A DNA stretch of 64,000 bases from RFSX01 sp964567435 (GTDB lineage: Bacteria; Bacteroidota; Bacteroidia; Chitinophagales; Saprospiraceae), in the NCBI GenBank assembly GCA_964567435.1, contig CAZMMQ010000002.1:72761-136760 (forward strand). Reading direction: 5' to 3'. Positions 52,078-60,460 of the stretch are shown piece by piece (positions within the stretch are counted from its first letter, which is position 1; every line of letters begins with the position of its first letter). The position numbers and the translations under genes were made by a program. A model generated the notes under the pieces. That model was given only the letters and a program-made list of their open reading frames with translations, had not been told where the DNA came from and made no database searches.

Positions 52078-52108
52078 CAAATGTAGAATTAATTAATTGG
52101 TAATACAA
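52078..52108 (-). promoter_or_regulatory. Promoter upstream of rpsJ (TTG-N20-TACATTTG)
   Basis: On the minus strand TTG (52106-52108) is followed after exactly 20 bases by TACATTTG (52078-52085), matching the Bacteroidota sigma consensus TTG-N19-21-TAnnTTTG. It sits in the 70-base gap between fusA and rpsJ, about 30 bases before the rpsJ ATG. Confidence 0.75.
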
Positions 52109-52118
52109 CTAATCTGTC

Positions 52119-54254
52119 CTAAACGTTTACTTCGCCTTTGGCTTTTTCAATAACTTCTTTAGCAACACTTTGAGGAGCAGCGGCATACCTGTCAAATGTC
52201 ATGGTACTACTAGCTCTTCCTGATGTAATCGTTCTTAATGATGTAACATACCCAAACATTTCAGAAAGAGGCACGTCAGCGCTAATAACTACAGCTCCTC
52301 CTGGTCTTGTATCTTGGCCTTTAGGCAACCCTCTTCTTCTGTTAAGATCACCAATTACAGATCCTACATACTCTTCAGGAGTCACTACTTCTAGGGCCAT
52401 AATAGGCTCTAGTAATACTGGTTTCGCAGTCTTTGCAGCTGCTTTAAACCCTTCTTTAGCACAAAGTTCGAATGCTATTGGCTTAGAATCCACTGCGTGA
52501 GTGGCTCCATCATAAACCTTCACTTTCATAGAATCTATGCCGTATCCAGCTAGGATACCGTTATTCATCATTGCTTTAAAGCCTTTAATAATAGATGGGA
52601 AGAATTCTTTGGGAATCTTACCTCCTACTATCTTATTGACAAATTGTAGTTTATCTTTTCCAGACTTAAACTCTTCAGAATCAAGAAACTCCTGATCTGC
52701 AGGTCCTAGCTCAAATGCCATCTGAGCGAACAATCCTGATCCACCTGATTGCTTCTTCAATCTTTCTGTGTGATCAACTGTTGTTGTTAATGCCTCCTTA
52801 TAAGTTACTTGAGGTGCTCCTTGGTTACATTCTACCTTAAATTCTCTTTTAAGTCTATCTATGATAATTTCTAAGTGAAGCTCACCCATACCACTAATAA
52901 TGGTCTGATTAGTGTCTTCATCATATCTTACTCTAAATGTTGGATCCTCTTCTGACAATTTAGCTAGAGCCATGCCTAGCTTATCAATATCCTTCTGTGT
53001 CTTTGGCTCTATAGCGACACCGATTACTGGATCAGGGAATACCATACTCTCTAATACTAAAGGATGCCCTTCAGCACAAAGTGTATCTCCTGTTCTGATG
53101 TCTTTAAATCCAACTCCTGCAGCTATATCTCCTGACTGAACACTTGGAATTGCGTTCTGCTTATTGGAGTGCATCTGGTAGAGTCGAGAGATTCTCTCTT
53201 TGTTATCAGATCTAGAATTGTATATATACGATCCAGCATCTAGTGTTCCGGAGTATACTCTAAAGAAGGCTAATCTACCTACGTAAGGGTCTGTCGCAAT
53301 TTTGAATGCTAGAGCTGTAAAAGGCTCATCATTGCTAGGTTTTCTTACAACTTCTGCATCAGTTTTAGGGTTTGTTCCTGTAACACCTCCAATATCAAGT
53401 GGTGACGGTAAGAATGCACATACTGCATCTAGAACAGCTTGTACTCCTTTATTTTTGAAGGCAGAACCGCACATCATAGGAACAAACTTATTATCCAGAA
53501 CTGCACCTCTTACCGCTGCGATCATTTCTTCTTCTGTAATAGAGTCTGGGTCATCGAAGAATTTCTCCATCAATGTATCATCATACTCAGCAACAGCTTC
53601 CAATAATTTCTCTCTCCATTCAGCTACAGTATCTACCAGATCATCTGGAATAGGCACTTCTTCATAAGTCATACCCATATCATGTTCATTCCACACAATG
53701 GCCTTACCTGTAATTAGGTCAACTACACCTTTGAAGTTCTCTTCTGCACCGATTGGCACTTGAAGTGGAATAGACTCAGAGCCTAATTTTTCTTTGACAT
53801 CTTTAACAACTGAAAAGAAGTCAGCCCCAGATCTATCCATCTTGTTGACAAATCCAATTCTAGGTACATTATAGTTATCAGCTAGTCTCCAGTTGGTTTC
53901 TGACTGAGGTTCTACACCTGATACCGCGCAGAAAAGGAAAACCAAACCATCCAATACTCTTAATGATCTATTCACCTCAACTGTAAAGTCAACGTGTCCA
54001 GGAGTATCAATGATATTCATAGGATAATCCTGATTTTTCCACTTCCAGTTAGTAGCTGTTGCAGCAGAAGTAATTGTTATACCTCTTTCTTGCTCTTGCT
54101 CCATCCAGTCCATCGTAGCTGCACCATCGTGAACTTCACCTATTTTGTGAGAAAGTCCCGTATAGTATAGTACACGTTCTGTAGTTGTTGTCTTTCCGGC
54201 ATCAATGTGAGCCGCTATTCCAATGTTTCGAAGAAATTTTAAGTCTCTAGCCAT
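52119..54254 (-). CDS. fusA: Translation elongation factor G
   Basis: EF-G drives ribosomal translocation with GTP. The 711-residue protein has A-H-I-D-A-G-K-T-T (G1), D-T-P-G-H-V-D-F (G3) and N-K-M-D-R (G4), then the domain IV/V signatures such as R-R-G-L-P-K-G-Q. It is in the str position between rpsG and rpsJ; no tuf gene follows in the window. Confidence 0.98.
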   Translation of the reverse strand: MARDLKFLRNIGIAAHIDAGKTTTTERVLYYTGLSHKIGEVHDGAATMDWMEQEQERGITITSAATATNWKWKNQDYPMNIIDTPGHVDFTVEVNRSLRVLDGLVFLFCAVSGVEPQSETNWRLADNYNVPRIGFVNKMDRSGADFFSVVKDVKEKLGSESIPLQVPIGAEENFKGVVDLITGKAIVWNEHDMGMTYEEVPIPDDLVDTVAEWREKLLEAVAEYDDTLMEKFFDDPDSITEEEMIAAVRGAVLDNKFVPMMCGSAFKNKGVQAVLDAVCAFLPSPLDIGGVTGTNPKTDAEVVRKPSNDEPFTALAFKIATDPYVGRLAFFRVYSGTLDAGSYIYNSRSDNKERISRLYQMHSNKQNAIPSVQSGDIAAGVGFKDIRTGDTLCAEGHPLVLESMVFPDPVIGVAIEPKTQKDIDKLGMALAKLSEEDPTFRVRYDEDTNQTIISGMGELHLEIIIDRLKREFKVECNQGAPQVTYKEALTTTVDHTERLKKQSGGSGLFAQMAFELGPADQEFLDSEEFKSGKDKLQFVNKIVGGKIPKEFFPSIIKGFKAMMNNGILAGYGIDSMKVKVYDGATHAVDSKPIAFELCAKEGFKAAAKTAKPVLLEPIMALEVVTPEEYVGSVIGDLNRRRGLPKGQDTRPGGAVVISADVPLSEMFGYVTSLRTITSGRASSTMTFDRYAAAPQSVAKEVIEKAKGEVNV

Positions 54255-54289
54255 GGTTTGATTCTCTATCTAATTTTTTAAATCCGGTC

Positions 54290-54757
54290 TTAGGTTCTAA
54301 AGTGAGCAAAGGCTCTGTTGGCTTCAGCCATTTTATGTGTATCTTCTCTTTTCTTAACTGCAGCACCTTCGCCTTTAGCTGCTGCCATGATTTCATTGGC
54401 TAATTTTTCAGCCATTCCTTTACCATTTCTAGCTCTAGAATATTTAATAAGCCACTTCATCCCTACTGATACTTTTCTTGCAGGTCTTACTTCCACAGGA
54501 ATTTGAAAGGTAGCTCCACCAATTCTTTTTGATCTTACTTCGACTCCAGGCGTAATGTTTTGAAGTGCTTTTTTCCATACATCATGCGGATTCTCACCTG
54601 TTTTCTCCTGTACAATATCCATTGCACCATAGAATAGGTGATATGCTACCGTTTTCTTTCCAGCCCACATAAGGTTATTCACAAACTGTGTTACCATTAT
54701 GTCATTGAATCTTGGGTCTGGTTGAAGTATTCTCTTTTTAGGCTTTCTTTTACGCAT
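54290..54757 (-). CDS. rpsG: 30S ribosomal protein S7
   Basis: The 155-residue protein has M-R-K-R-K-P-K-K-R near the start, K-K-T-V-A-Y in the first helix region and R-R-K at expected positions. S7 organises the 30S head and in E. coli is the str operon repressor. Confidence 0.98.
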   Translation of the reverse strand: MRKRKPKKRILQPDPRFNDIMVTQFVNNLMWAGKKTVAYHLFYGAMDIVQEKTGENPHDVWKKALQNITPGVEVRSKRIGGATFQIPVEVRPARKVSVGMKWLIKYSRARNGKGMAEKLANEIMAAAKGEGAAVKKREDTHKMAEANRAFAHFRT

Positions 54758-54762
54758 ATCTC

Positions 54763-55137
54763 TTATTTTTTAGGTCTCTTAGACCCATATTTAGATCTTG
54801 ATTGCAATCTTCCTTCTACACCAGCAGTATCTAGTGCCCCTCTTACTATTGTATATCTTACACCTGGTAAGTCTTTTACTCTCCCGCCTCTTAGTAAGAC
54901 AATAGAGTGCTCTTGTAAGTTGTGACCTTCTCCAGGGATATAGGCAATAACCTCTATTCCATTCGTCAATCTTACTTTGGCGACTTTTCTAAGCGCTGAA
55001 TTTGGCTTCTTCGGAGTTGTAGTATATACTCTTGTACATACTCCCCTTTTTTGTGGAGAACCCTCAAGTGCTCTAGACTTGCTAGTCTCGACGATTTTTT
55101 TCCTTCCTTTTCTAACCAACTGGTTGATAGTAGGCAT
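54763..55137 (-). CDS. rpsL: 30S ribosomal protein S12
   Basis: The protein (124 residues) contains T-P-K-K-P-N-S-A-L-R-K and G-G-R-V-K-D-L-P-G, the two loops where streptomycin-resistance changes occur. Both have the wild-type Lys residues. It is first in the super-operon. Confidence 0.98.
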   Translation of the reverse strand: MPTINQLVRKGRKKIVETSKSRALEGSPQKRGVCTRVYTTTPKKPNSALRKVAKVRLTNGIEVIAYIPGEGHNLQEHSIVLLRGGRVKDLPGVRYTIVRGALDTAGVEGRLQSRSKYGSKRPKK

Positions 55138-55173
55138 ATATTACAATATTTACTGCTTTGAAAATTTGAGGTG

Positions 55174-55204
55174 CAAAGGTACTACAAACTTTTAGCATAG
55201 ACAA
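55174..55204 (-). promoter_or_regulatory. Promoter of the ribosomal super-operon (TTG-N20-TACCTTTG)
   Basis: On the minus strand TTG (55202-55204) is followed after exactly 20 bases by TACCTTTG (55174-55181). The arrangement is the same as at rpsJ. The element lies about 36 bases before the rpsL ATG. Confidence 0.78.
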
Positions 55205-55239
55205 CAACAAATTATGATGGCCTCAGTGAAGATATAGTA

Positions 55240-55689
55240 ATGAGAAAAACCCATATAAGATTAGCTGAAAGAGCTGATTTAGAGTCAATTAGAAAACTCG
55301 TTATAGAATTAGCCATATATGAAAAGGAACCGCTCGCTGTTACCGCCTCATTAGTGGACTACCAAGCGGCCTATGATAGTGGTCTCATCAATTGCTTTGT
55401 AGCTGAGTCTGATGGCCATATCGTAGGAATGACCTTATTCTATGATACCTACTCTACCTGGAAAGGCAAAATGCTCTATTTGGAAGATTTTGTGGTTAAA
55501 GCTTCTTATAGAAGGTCAGGCATCGGTCAGCAATTATTTGAGGCTACGGTTAACTATGCCAAGCAAACACAGTGCAAACTGATTAAATGGCAAGTACTCG
55601 ACTGGAATCAACTGGCCTTAGACTTCTATGAAAAGCAAGGTGCAACCATAGAAAAAGAATGGTGGAATGGGAAGATTGTCTTCGAATAA
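55240..55689 (+). CDS. GNAT-family N-acetyltransferase (SSAT/diamine-like)
   Basis: The 149-residue protein shows the GNAT acetyl-CoA loop R-R-S-G-I-G-Q (91-97) preceded by Y-L-E-D-F-V-V, and W-Q-V-L-D-W-N-Q-L-A-L-D-F-Y-E-K-Q-G-A near the end. These blocks match the spermidine/spermine or thialysine acetyltransferase subgroup, so a small amine is the likely substrate. It is divergent from rpsL and convergent with the LysR-type gene 8 bases away. Confidence 0.85.
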   Translation: MRKTHIRLAERADLESIRKLVIELAIYEKEPLAVTASLVDYQAAYDSGLINCFVAESDGHIVGMTLFYDTYSTWKGKMLYLEDFVVKASYRRSGIGQQLFEATVNYAKQTQCKLIKWQVLDWNQLALDFYEKQGATIEKEWWNGKIVFE

Positions 55690-55697
55690 TAGGTCAA

Positions 55698-56642
55698 CTA
55701 ATAGGGCTTAATAACTGTCGTTGGTTTTTGTATAGATAGAATATCCCTAGTGGATTCTTTGACAATGTCCATGATACGCTTCAAAAGACTTTGCTTTATA
55801 AAATTGTGATGCACCACTATTCCAATCTCCCTGGAAGGTACTAGATTTTTAAACTCATAAATGTGCTCTTTCTCCAGACTTAACAAGCTAGAAAGTGCCA
55901 ATTTAGGCAACAAGGTCACGCCATTATTCTGTTTTACCATATGTATCAGACTCAGAATCGAAAAACAGTTATAGGACAGATTGGTATTGATATTTTGATC
56001 TTTGCTTAACTCACATATTGCATCTACCTGATTCCTCAGACAATGACCTTCTTCTAGGAGCCATAACCTATCTTTCTCAATATCATTAACTGTATAATGG
56101 CTCAGCTTACTATTGGCGGCACTAGTATCATAGACCACAAACTCCTCTTGGAACAAAGGCAAATTCTTGAGATCGTCATCATCAATCGGGAGTGAAAGTA
56201 ACCCAAGGTCTATCTCTCTCAGCTTTATTCGCTTTATGATTTCCTCAGTTGTAATTTCAAATACAGTAAAATTGATTTGCGGATATGCTCTGATTAGTTG
56301 ATTTATAAATAAGGGTAATAGAAATGGAGCTAGTGTAGGTATGATGCCAATGTTTAAAGTACCATGAAACTCATTTTTAATCTCCAGAACAAGTTCTTCC
56401 AAGTTTTTGGATTCGTTATGGACGACTTTGAATTGACTAATAAGCTTTTGTCCTTCCGCCGTTAGCTTTATTGGTTTTTTCTTTCTGTCAAATAATTCTA
56501 GTTCTAATACACCTTCCATTTTTTTAATCATCGTACTTAACGTACTCTGAGTTACATAACACATATTAGCTGCCGCGCTAAAACTGCCAGTCTCATGAAC
56601 CGCCAGAGCATATTTTATCTGATTAATAGATATTGACATCAT
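55698..56642 (-). CDS. oxyR: OxyR-type LysR-family regulator of the peroxide response
   Basis: A LysR helix-turn-helix (about 5-62) precedes a periplasmic-binding-like domain. The block W-L-L-E-E-G-H-C-L-R-N-Q-V-D-A-I-C matches the peroxide-sensing segment of OxyR, with the two Cys nine residues apart as in E. coli Cys199/Cys208. Three start codons lie in tandem (TTG 56645, ATG 56642, ATG 56639); I use 56642. It is divergent from katG over only 71 bases, so it very probably activates katG. Confidence 0.92.
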   Translation of the reverse strand: MMSISINQIKYALAVHETGSFSAAANMCYVTQSTLSTMIKKMEGVLELELFDRKKKPIKLTAEGQKLISQFKVVHNESKNLEELVLEIKNEFHGTLNIGIIPTLAPFLLPLFINQLIRAYPQINFTVFEITTEEIIKRIKLREIDLGLLSLPIDDDDLKNLPLFQEEFVVYDTSAANSKLSHYTVNDIEKDRLWLLEEGHCLRNQVDAICELSKDQNINTNLSYNCFSILSLIHMVKQNNGVTLLPKLALSSLLSLEKEHIYEFKNLVPSREIGIVVHHNFIKQSLLKRIMDIVKESTRDILSIQKPTTVIKPY

Positions 56643-56713
56643 CAATAGTTGTATCGCTAATATCGTTTTTATAAATGAATATTAATCAGGAAGTTTGCAC
56701 AAAATTTTAAAGC

Positions 56714-58915
56714 ATGGAAAACAATAATGGAGATATAAGTAAGTGCCCATTCCACAATGGGTCTATGAAACAATCTACAGCTGGTGGAGGAACCAACAAT
56801 TCTCAATGGTGGCCTCACCAGCTTAAGCTAAATATATTGAAACAACATTCCAGAAAGTCTAATCCAATGGACGAGGACTTCGATTATGTGGCTGCATTTA
56901 ATTCATTGGACTATGACGGTCTGAAGAAAGACCTAGTAGCTCTAATGACAGACTCTAAAGAATGGTGGCCTGCAGATTTTGGACACTATGGACCATTCTT
57001 TATAAGAATGGCTTGGCATGCGGCAGGCACTTATCGAACAGGTGATGGTCGAGGTGGCGGCGGAACTGGTCAGCAAAGATTTGCACCACTTAATAGTTGG
57101 CCAGATAATGGCAACCTAGACAAAGCAAGAAGACTACTTTGGCCTATAAAGCAGAAATATGGCAACAAAATATCATGGGCCGATCTTATGATTCTAACTG
57201 GAAATGTTGCGTTGGAGTCTATGGGTTTTAAGACATTCGGATTCGGAGGAGGAAGAGAAGATGTATGGGAACCAGAAGAGGATGTATACTGGGGAGCTGA
57301 GACAGGGTGGTTAGCAGGAGATAAGCGATATTCTGGAGAGAGAGAATTGGAGAATCCATTGGCAGCCGTACAGATGGGTCTTATCTATGTCAACCCAGAA
57401 GGACCCGAAGGCAACCCAGATCCAATCGCTGCAGCAAAGGATATCAGAGAGACATTTGGTCGTATGGCTATGAATGATGAAGAGACAGTGGCATTAATTG
57501 CAGGTGGACATACATTTGGAAAAGCGCATGGCGCTGGTGATGATAGCCTAGTTGGTGTAGAGCCTGAGGGTGCACCGATAGAAGCTCAAGGATTTGGATG
57601 GAAGAGTAGTCATGGGACCGGAAAAGCTGGAGATGCTATTACCAGTGGCTTAGAAGTTACTTGGACTCAGAAACCAACTGAATGGAGCAACCTCTTTTTC
57701 AAAAACTTATTCGAGCATGAGTGGGAACTAACCAAGAGTCCAGCTGGTGCTCAACAGTGGGTAGCGAAAAATCCTACGGATATGATTCCAGATGCTTTTG
57801 ACAATTCAAAGAGTCATGCCCCTATGATGTTGACTACTGATTTGTCATTGCGATTCGATCCTGTCTATGAGAAAATATCAAGAAGATTCTATGAAAATCC
57901 TGACCAGTTTGCTGATGCTTTTGCTAGGGCATGGTTTAAGTTAACGCATAGGGATATGGGACCGATTATTAGATACCAAGGACCTGAAGTACCAAAGGAA
58001 GAATTAATTTGGCAAGACCCTTTACCCTATGCTGATAGTGTCAATATTTCTGATTCGGAGGTAGTCACAATTAAGAAAGCTATTCAAGATTCGGGACTCT
58101 CTGTTTCTGAACTTGCAGAAACGGCTTGGGCTTCAGCATCTACCTATAGAGGTTCAGATATGAGAGGAGGTGCTAATGGTGCTAGAATCAGGTTAGCACC
58201 TCAAAAATTCTGGGAAGTCAATAAGCCAGCTCAACTTAATATGGTAATAAGTGCCTACGAGAAAATACAAGGTTCAATTAATAGTAAGATTTCTATTGCT
58301 GACCTTATTGTATTGGGAGGCAATGTAGCCATTGAGTTAGCAGCACAAGAAGCTGGAGTGAACATAGAAGTACCATTTACATCAGGAAGAGTCGATGCGA
58401 CTCAGGAACAAACTGATGTAGAATCATTTTCATTACTTGAACCTGCTGCAGATGGATTTAGAAATTATGTAAAAGGAAAATTCAGCATAGGATCTGAACA
58501 CTTGCTTATAGATAGGGCGCAACTATTGACATTAACAGCGCCTGAGATGACGGTGCTTGTAGGAGGACTCCGAGTACTTGGTGTAGTTGATGCAAATCAT
58601 GGAATACTTACCGATAATATTGGGACGCTTGATAATGCCTACTTTACTAACCTATTGGACATGGATTATAACTGGGTTGGCGTAGATGATAACAAGGAAG
58701 TCTTTGTAGGCACTTCAAGCAGCACTGGTCAATCAAAATGGAAAGCAACAAGAGCTGATTTAGTATTCGGTTCTAACTCTGTACTCAGGTCTTTGGCAGA
58801 AGTATATGCTTGCGATGATTCCAAAGAAAAATTTGTTCGAGACTTTGTCAAGGCATGGACCAAGGTTATGAACTTGGATAGATTTGATTTGCAATATGGA
58901 ATTCCATCTGCTTAA
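56714..58915 (+). CDS. katG: Bifunctional catalase-peroxidase
   Basis: KatG decomposes hydrogen peroxide and has peroxidase activity. The active-site Arg98, Trp101 and His102 (R-M-A-W-H), the proximal His266 (G-G-H-T-F-G) and the residues of the Met-Tyr-Trp cofactor (Trp101, Tyr225, Met251) are all present, as is the duplicated C-terminal half (about 430-733). Length (733) is normal. A TTG at 56649-56651 and TAAATGAA 20 bases downstream have promoter spacing but a weak -7, as expected for an activated promoter. Confidence 0.98.
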   Translation: MENNNGDISKCPFHNGSMKQSTAGGGTNNSQWWPHQLKLNILKQHSRKSNPMDEDFDYVAAFNSLDYDGLKKDLVALMTDSKEWWPADFGHYGPFFIRMAWHAAGTYRTGDGRGGGGTGQQRFAPLNSWPDNGNLDKARRLLWPIKQKYGNKISWADLMILTGNVALESMGFKTFGFGGGREDVWEPEEDVYWGAETGWLAGDKRYSGERELENPLAAVQMGLIYVNPEGPEGNPDPIAAAKDIRETFGRMAMNDEETVALIAGGHTFGKAHGAGDDSLVGVEPEGAPIEAQGFGWKSSHGTGKAGDAITSGLEVTWTQKPTEWSNLFFKNLFEHEWELTKSPAGAQQWVAKNPTDMIPDAFDNSKSHAPMMLTTDLSLRFDPVYEKISRRFYENPDQFADAFARAWFKLTHRDMGPIIRYQGPEVPKEELIWQDPLPYADSVNISDSEVVTIKKAIQDSGLSVSELAETAWASASTYRGSDMRGGANGARIRLAPQKFWEVNKPAQLNMVISAYEKIQGSINSKISIADLIVLGGNVAIELAAQEAGVNIEVPFTSGRVDATQEQTDVESFSLLEPAADGFRNYVKGKFSIGSEHLLIDRAQLLTLTAPEMTVLVGGLRVLGVVDANHGILTDNIGTLDNAYFTNLLDMDYNWVGVDDNKEVFVGTSSSTGQSKWKATRADLVFGSNSVLRSLAEVYACDDSKEKFVRDFVKAWTKVMNLDRFDLQYGIPSA

Positions 58916-58985
58916 CCTAATGATTACTTATAGTTAATTTCCAAATATGTTTTTCTGAAATTTAGATTTACAGATAATGAGAATT

Positions 58986-59017
58986 AAAGTCTGACACGGT
59001 GTTGTCAGGCTTTTTTT
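58986..59017 (+). terminator. Intrinsic terminator after katG
   Basis: AAAGTCTGACA (58986-58996) pairs with TGTCAGGCTTT (59003-59013) with one G-T pair and a six-base loop, and the T run continues to 59017. Confidence 0.9.
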
Positions 59018-59059
59018 CGGTTTAGAACTTCCATAATTTTATTATAACGTACTTTTTAG

Positions 59060-59090
59060 TTGTATATCTGAATATTACGTTGTAATATTG
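59060..59090 (+). promoter_or_regulatory. Promoter with overlapping palindromic operator upstream of the BlaI-type cluster
   Basis: TTG (59060-59062) is followed after exactly 20 bases by TAATATTG (59083-59090), one base off TAnnTTTG. A perfect palindrome, AATATTAC-GTT-GTAATATT (59071-59089), covers the spacer and the -7 element. Its core, ATTAC-GTT-GTAAT, resembles the TACA-n-TGTA-type operators of BlaI/MecI/CopY repressors. Repression by the downstream BlaI-type protein is an inference. Confidence 0.55.
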
Positions 59091-59116
59091 ATTTATAAAA
59101 TTTAAGCAAAGTTATC

Positions 59117-60019
59117 ATGAAGACTATTATATTTATAGCTAGCCTATTTCTATCTGTGGCAGCAATTGGACAAAGGGTATTACATTGTGGCTATCAACCT
59201 TGTTCACCATCAGATATGGAATCAATTGCAAACCTTCTCTCTACAAAAACAAGTTCAGATACTACTTCTGCTTTCCATTTAAAGGCTAATTTTTTTGCAG
59301 AAAACAAAAATAATTTAGATAGCGCAATCTATTACTTAGAAAAAGTAATCTCGAGAGACAAAAATCTAATAAATAACTTGTACGCATACAGTTCATGGAA
59401 AACGGATTATTTAGGTAAAAAAGAACACCATTATTTTGTAGGTCGTCATCCAATACTGGAACAGCTATTTGTTGATTTAGAATGGGTTAGTTCGAATTAT
59501 GAAAGTATAAATGGACGTTCAGAATTTGAAGAACCATTTATTAAAAAAATCAATAGTCTAGATCAATCGACAAGGCTCAAAATCATAGAGATAGAGAGCA
59601 AGATTAATAAACATAAAATTAAAGATACACTATTAACAAATCTTAGTAATACTGTAGATTCACTTTATGAGGTCATGAAAAGGAATGATAAAAATGTGAG
59701 AGAATTATTGACAGATAAATTGGTTTCAGACAAGTCATACTTTAGTAATCATTTCAAGAATAAGGAAAGATTGGTGTTTTCAACGGTTTTGCTTCATGCT
59801 GGTGAGGATTTGATTGAATTGGAAAATTTTATGGTGCTAATGCACAAAGAAAATATTTTTTCGATTAGTCAAATAGGAATGATAGTAGGCAGACATTACT
59901 GTGTTCGCTACAATCATTCTCCGACTATCAAAGGATCAGTTCATTGTGACTATGATTCCAATTTAGAACCAATACTGAAGAATGATTTTCCCAAGTTGGC
60001 TACTCTATTATTGAATTAA
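59117..60019 (+). CDS. Secreted protein of unknown function, in the BlaI/M56 cluster
   Basis: The 300-residue product has a signal peptide (about 1-18), then H-C-G-Y-Q-P-C-S-P-S with two nearby Cys. A TPR-like helical pair follows (about 50-85: F-H-L-K-A-N-F-F-A-E-N-K-N-N-L-D-S-A), and the rest is helical. No family is recognised. The palindrome 27 bases upstream and the 67-base gap to the BlaI-type gene suggest it is the first gene of that operon. Confidence 0.65.
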   Translation: MKTIIFIASLFLSVAAIGQRVLHCGYQPCSPSDMESIANLLSTKTSSDTTSAFHLKANFFAENKNNLDSAIYYLEKVISRDKNLINNLYAYSSWKTDYLGKKEHHYFVGRHPILEQLFVDLEWVSSNYESINGRSEFEEPFIKKINSLDQSTRLKIIEIESKINKHKIKDTLLTNLSNTVDSLYEVMKRNDKNVRELLTDKLVSDKSYFSNHFKNKERLVFSTVLLHAGEDLIELENFMVLMHKENIFSISQIGMIVGRHYCVRYNHSPTIKGSVHCDYDSNLEPILKNDFPKLATLLLN

Positions 60020-60086
60020 GTAAATGCTTAATAGATCTATTTTTTAGAATGAACAAATTAAATAATCCTATAAAGCAATTCAAGCC

Positions 60087-60455
60087 ATGTTACGTCTTAC
60101 TAAAGCAGAAGAGGAAATTATGCAAATGATCTGGTCATATGGACCTTGCACTGTTTCCCAACTCATCGCAAAGATGGAAGAACCACATCCACCTCATAGC
60201 ACCATTTCGTCTATAGTCCGCATCCTAGAGAAGAAGGAATTTGTAGACCATAAGACCTATGGAAGAACACATGAGTACTTTGCCACAGTCCAAAAAGACG
60301 CCTATTCTAAGTTCTCATTGACCAATCTTGTTAAAGGTTACTTCGAGGGGTCAATGGACAATCTTGTTTCATTTTTAGTAAAGGAAAATGATCTTAGCCT
60401 GAAGGATCTGTCGGAATTCATGGATAAGGATCAGAATAATAAATCATCTAAATAA
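60087..60455 (+). CDS. BlaI/MecI/CopY-family transcriptional repressor
   Basis: The 122-residue winged-helix protein has the family pattern L-T-K-A-E-E-E-I-M-Q-M-I-W, P-H-S-T-I-S-S-I-V-R-I-L-E-K-K and H-K-T-Y-G-R-T-H-E-Y. Such repressors bind palindromic operators as dimers and are cleaved or released when a BlaR1-type partner is activated. It is followed after 5 bases by such a partner. Confidence 0.92.
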   Translation: MLRLTKAEEEIMQMIWSYGPCTVSQLIAKMEEPHPPHSTISSIVRILEKKEFVDHKTYGRTHEYFATVQKDAYSKFSLTNLVKGYFEGSMDNLVSFLVKENDLSLKDLSEFMDKDQNNKSSK

Positions 60456-60460
60456 CGACC

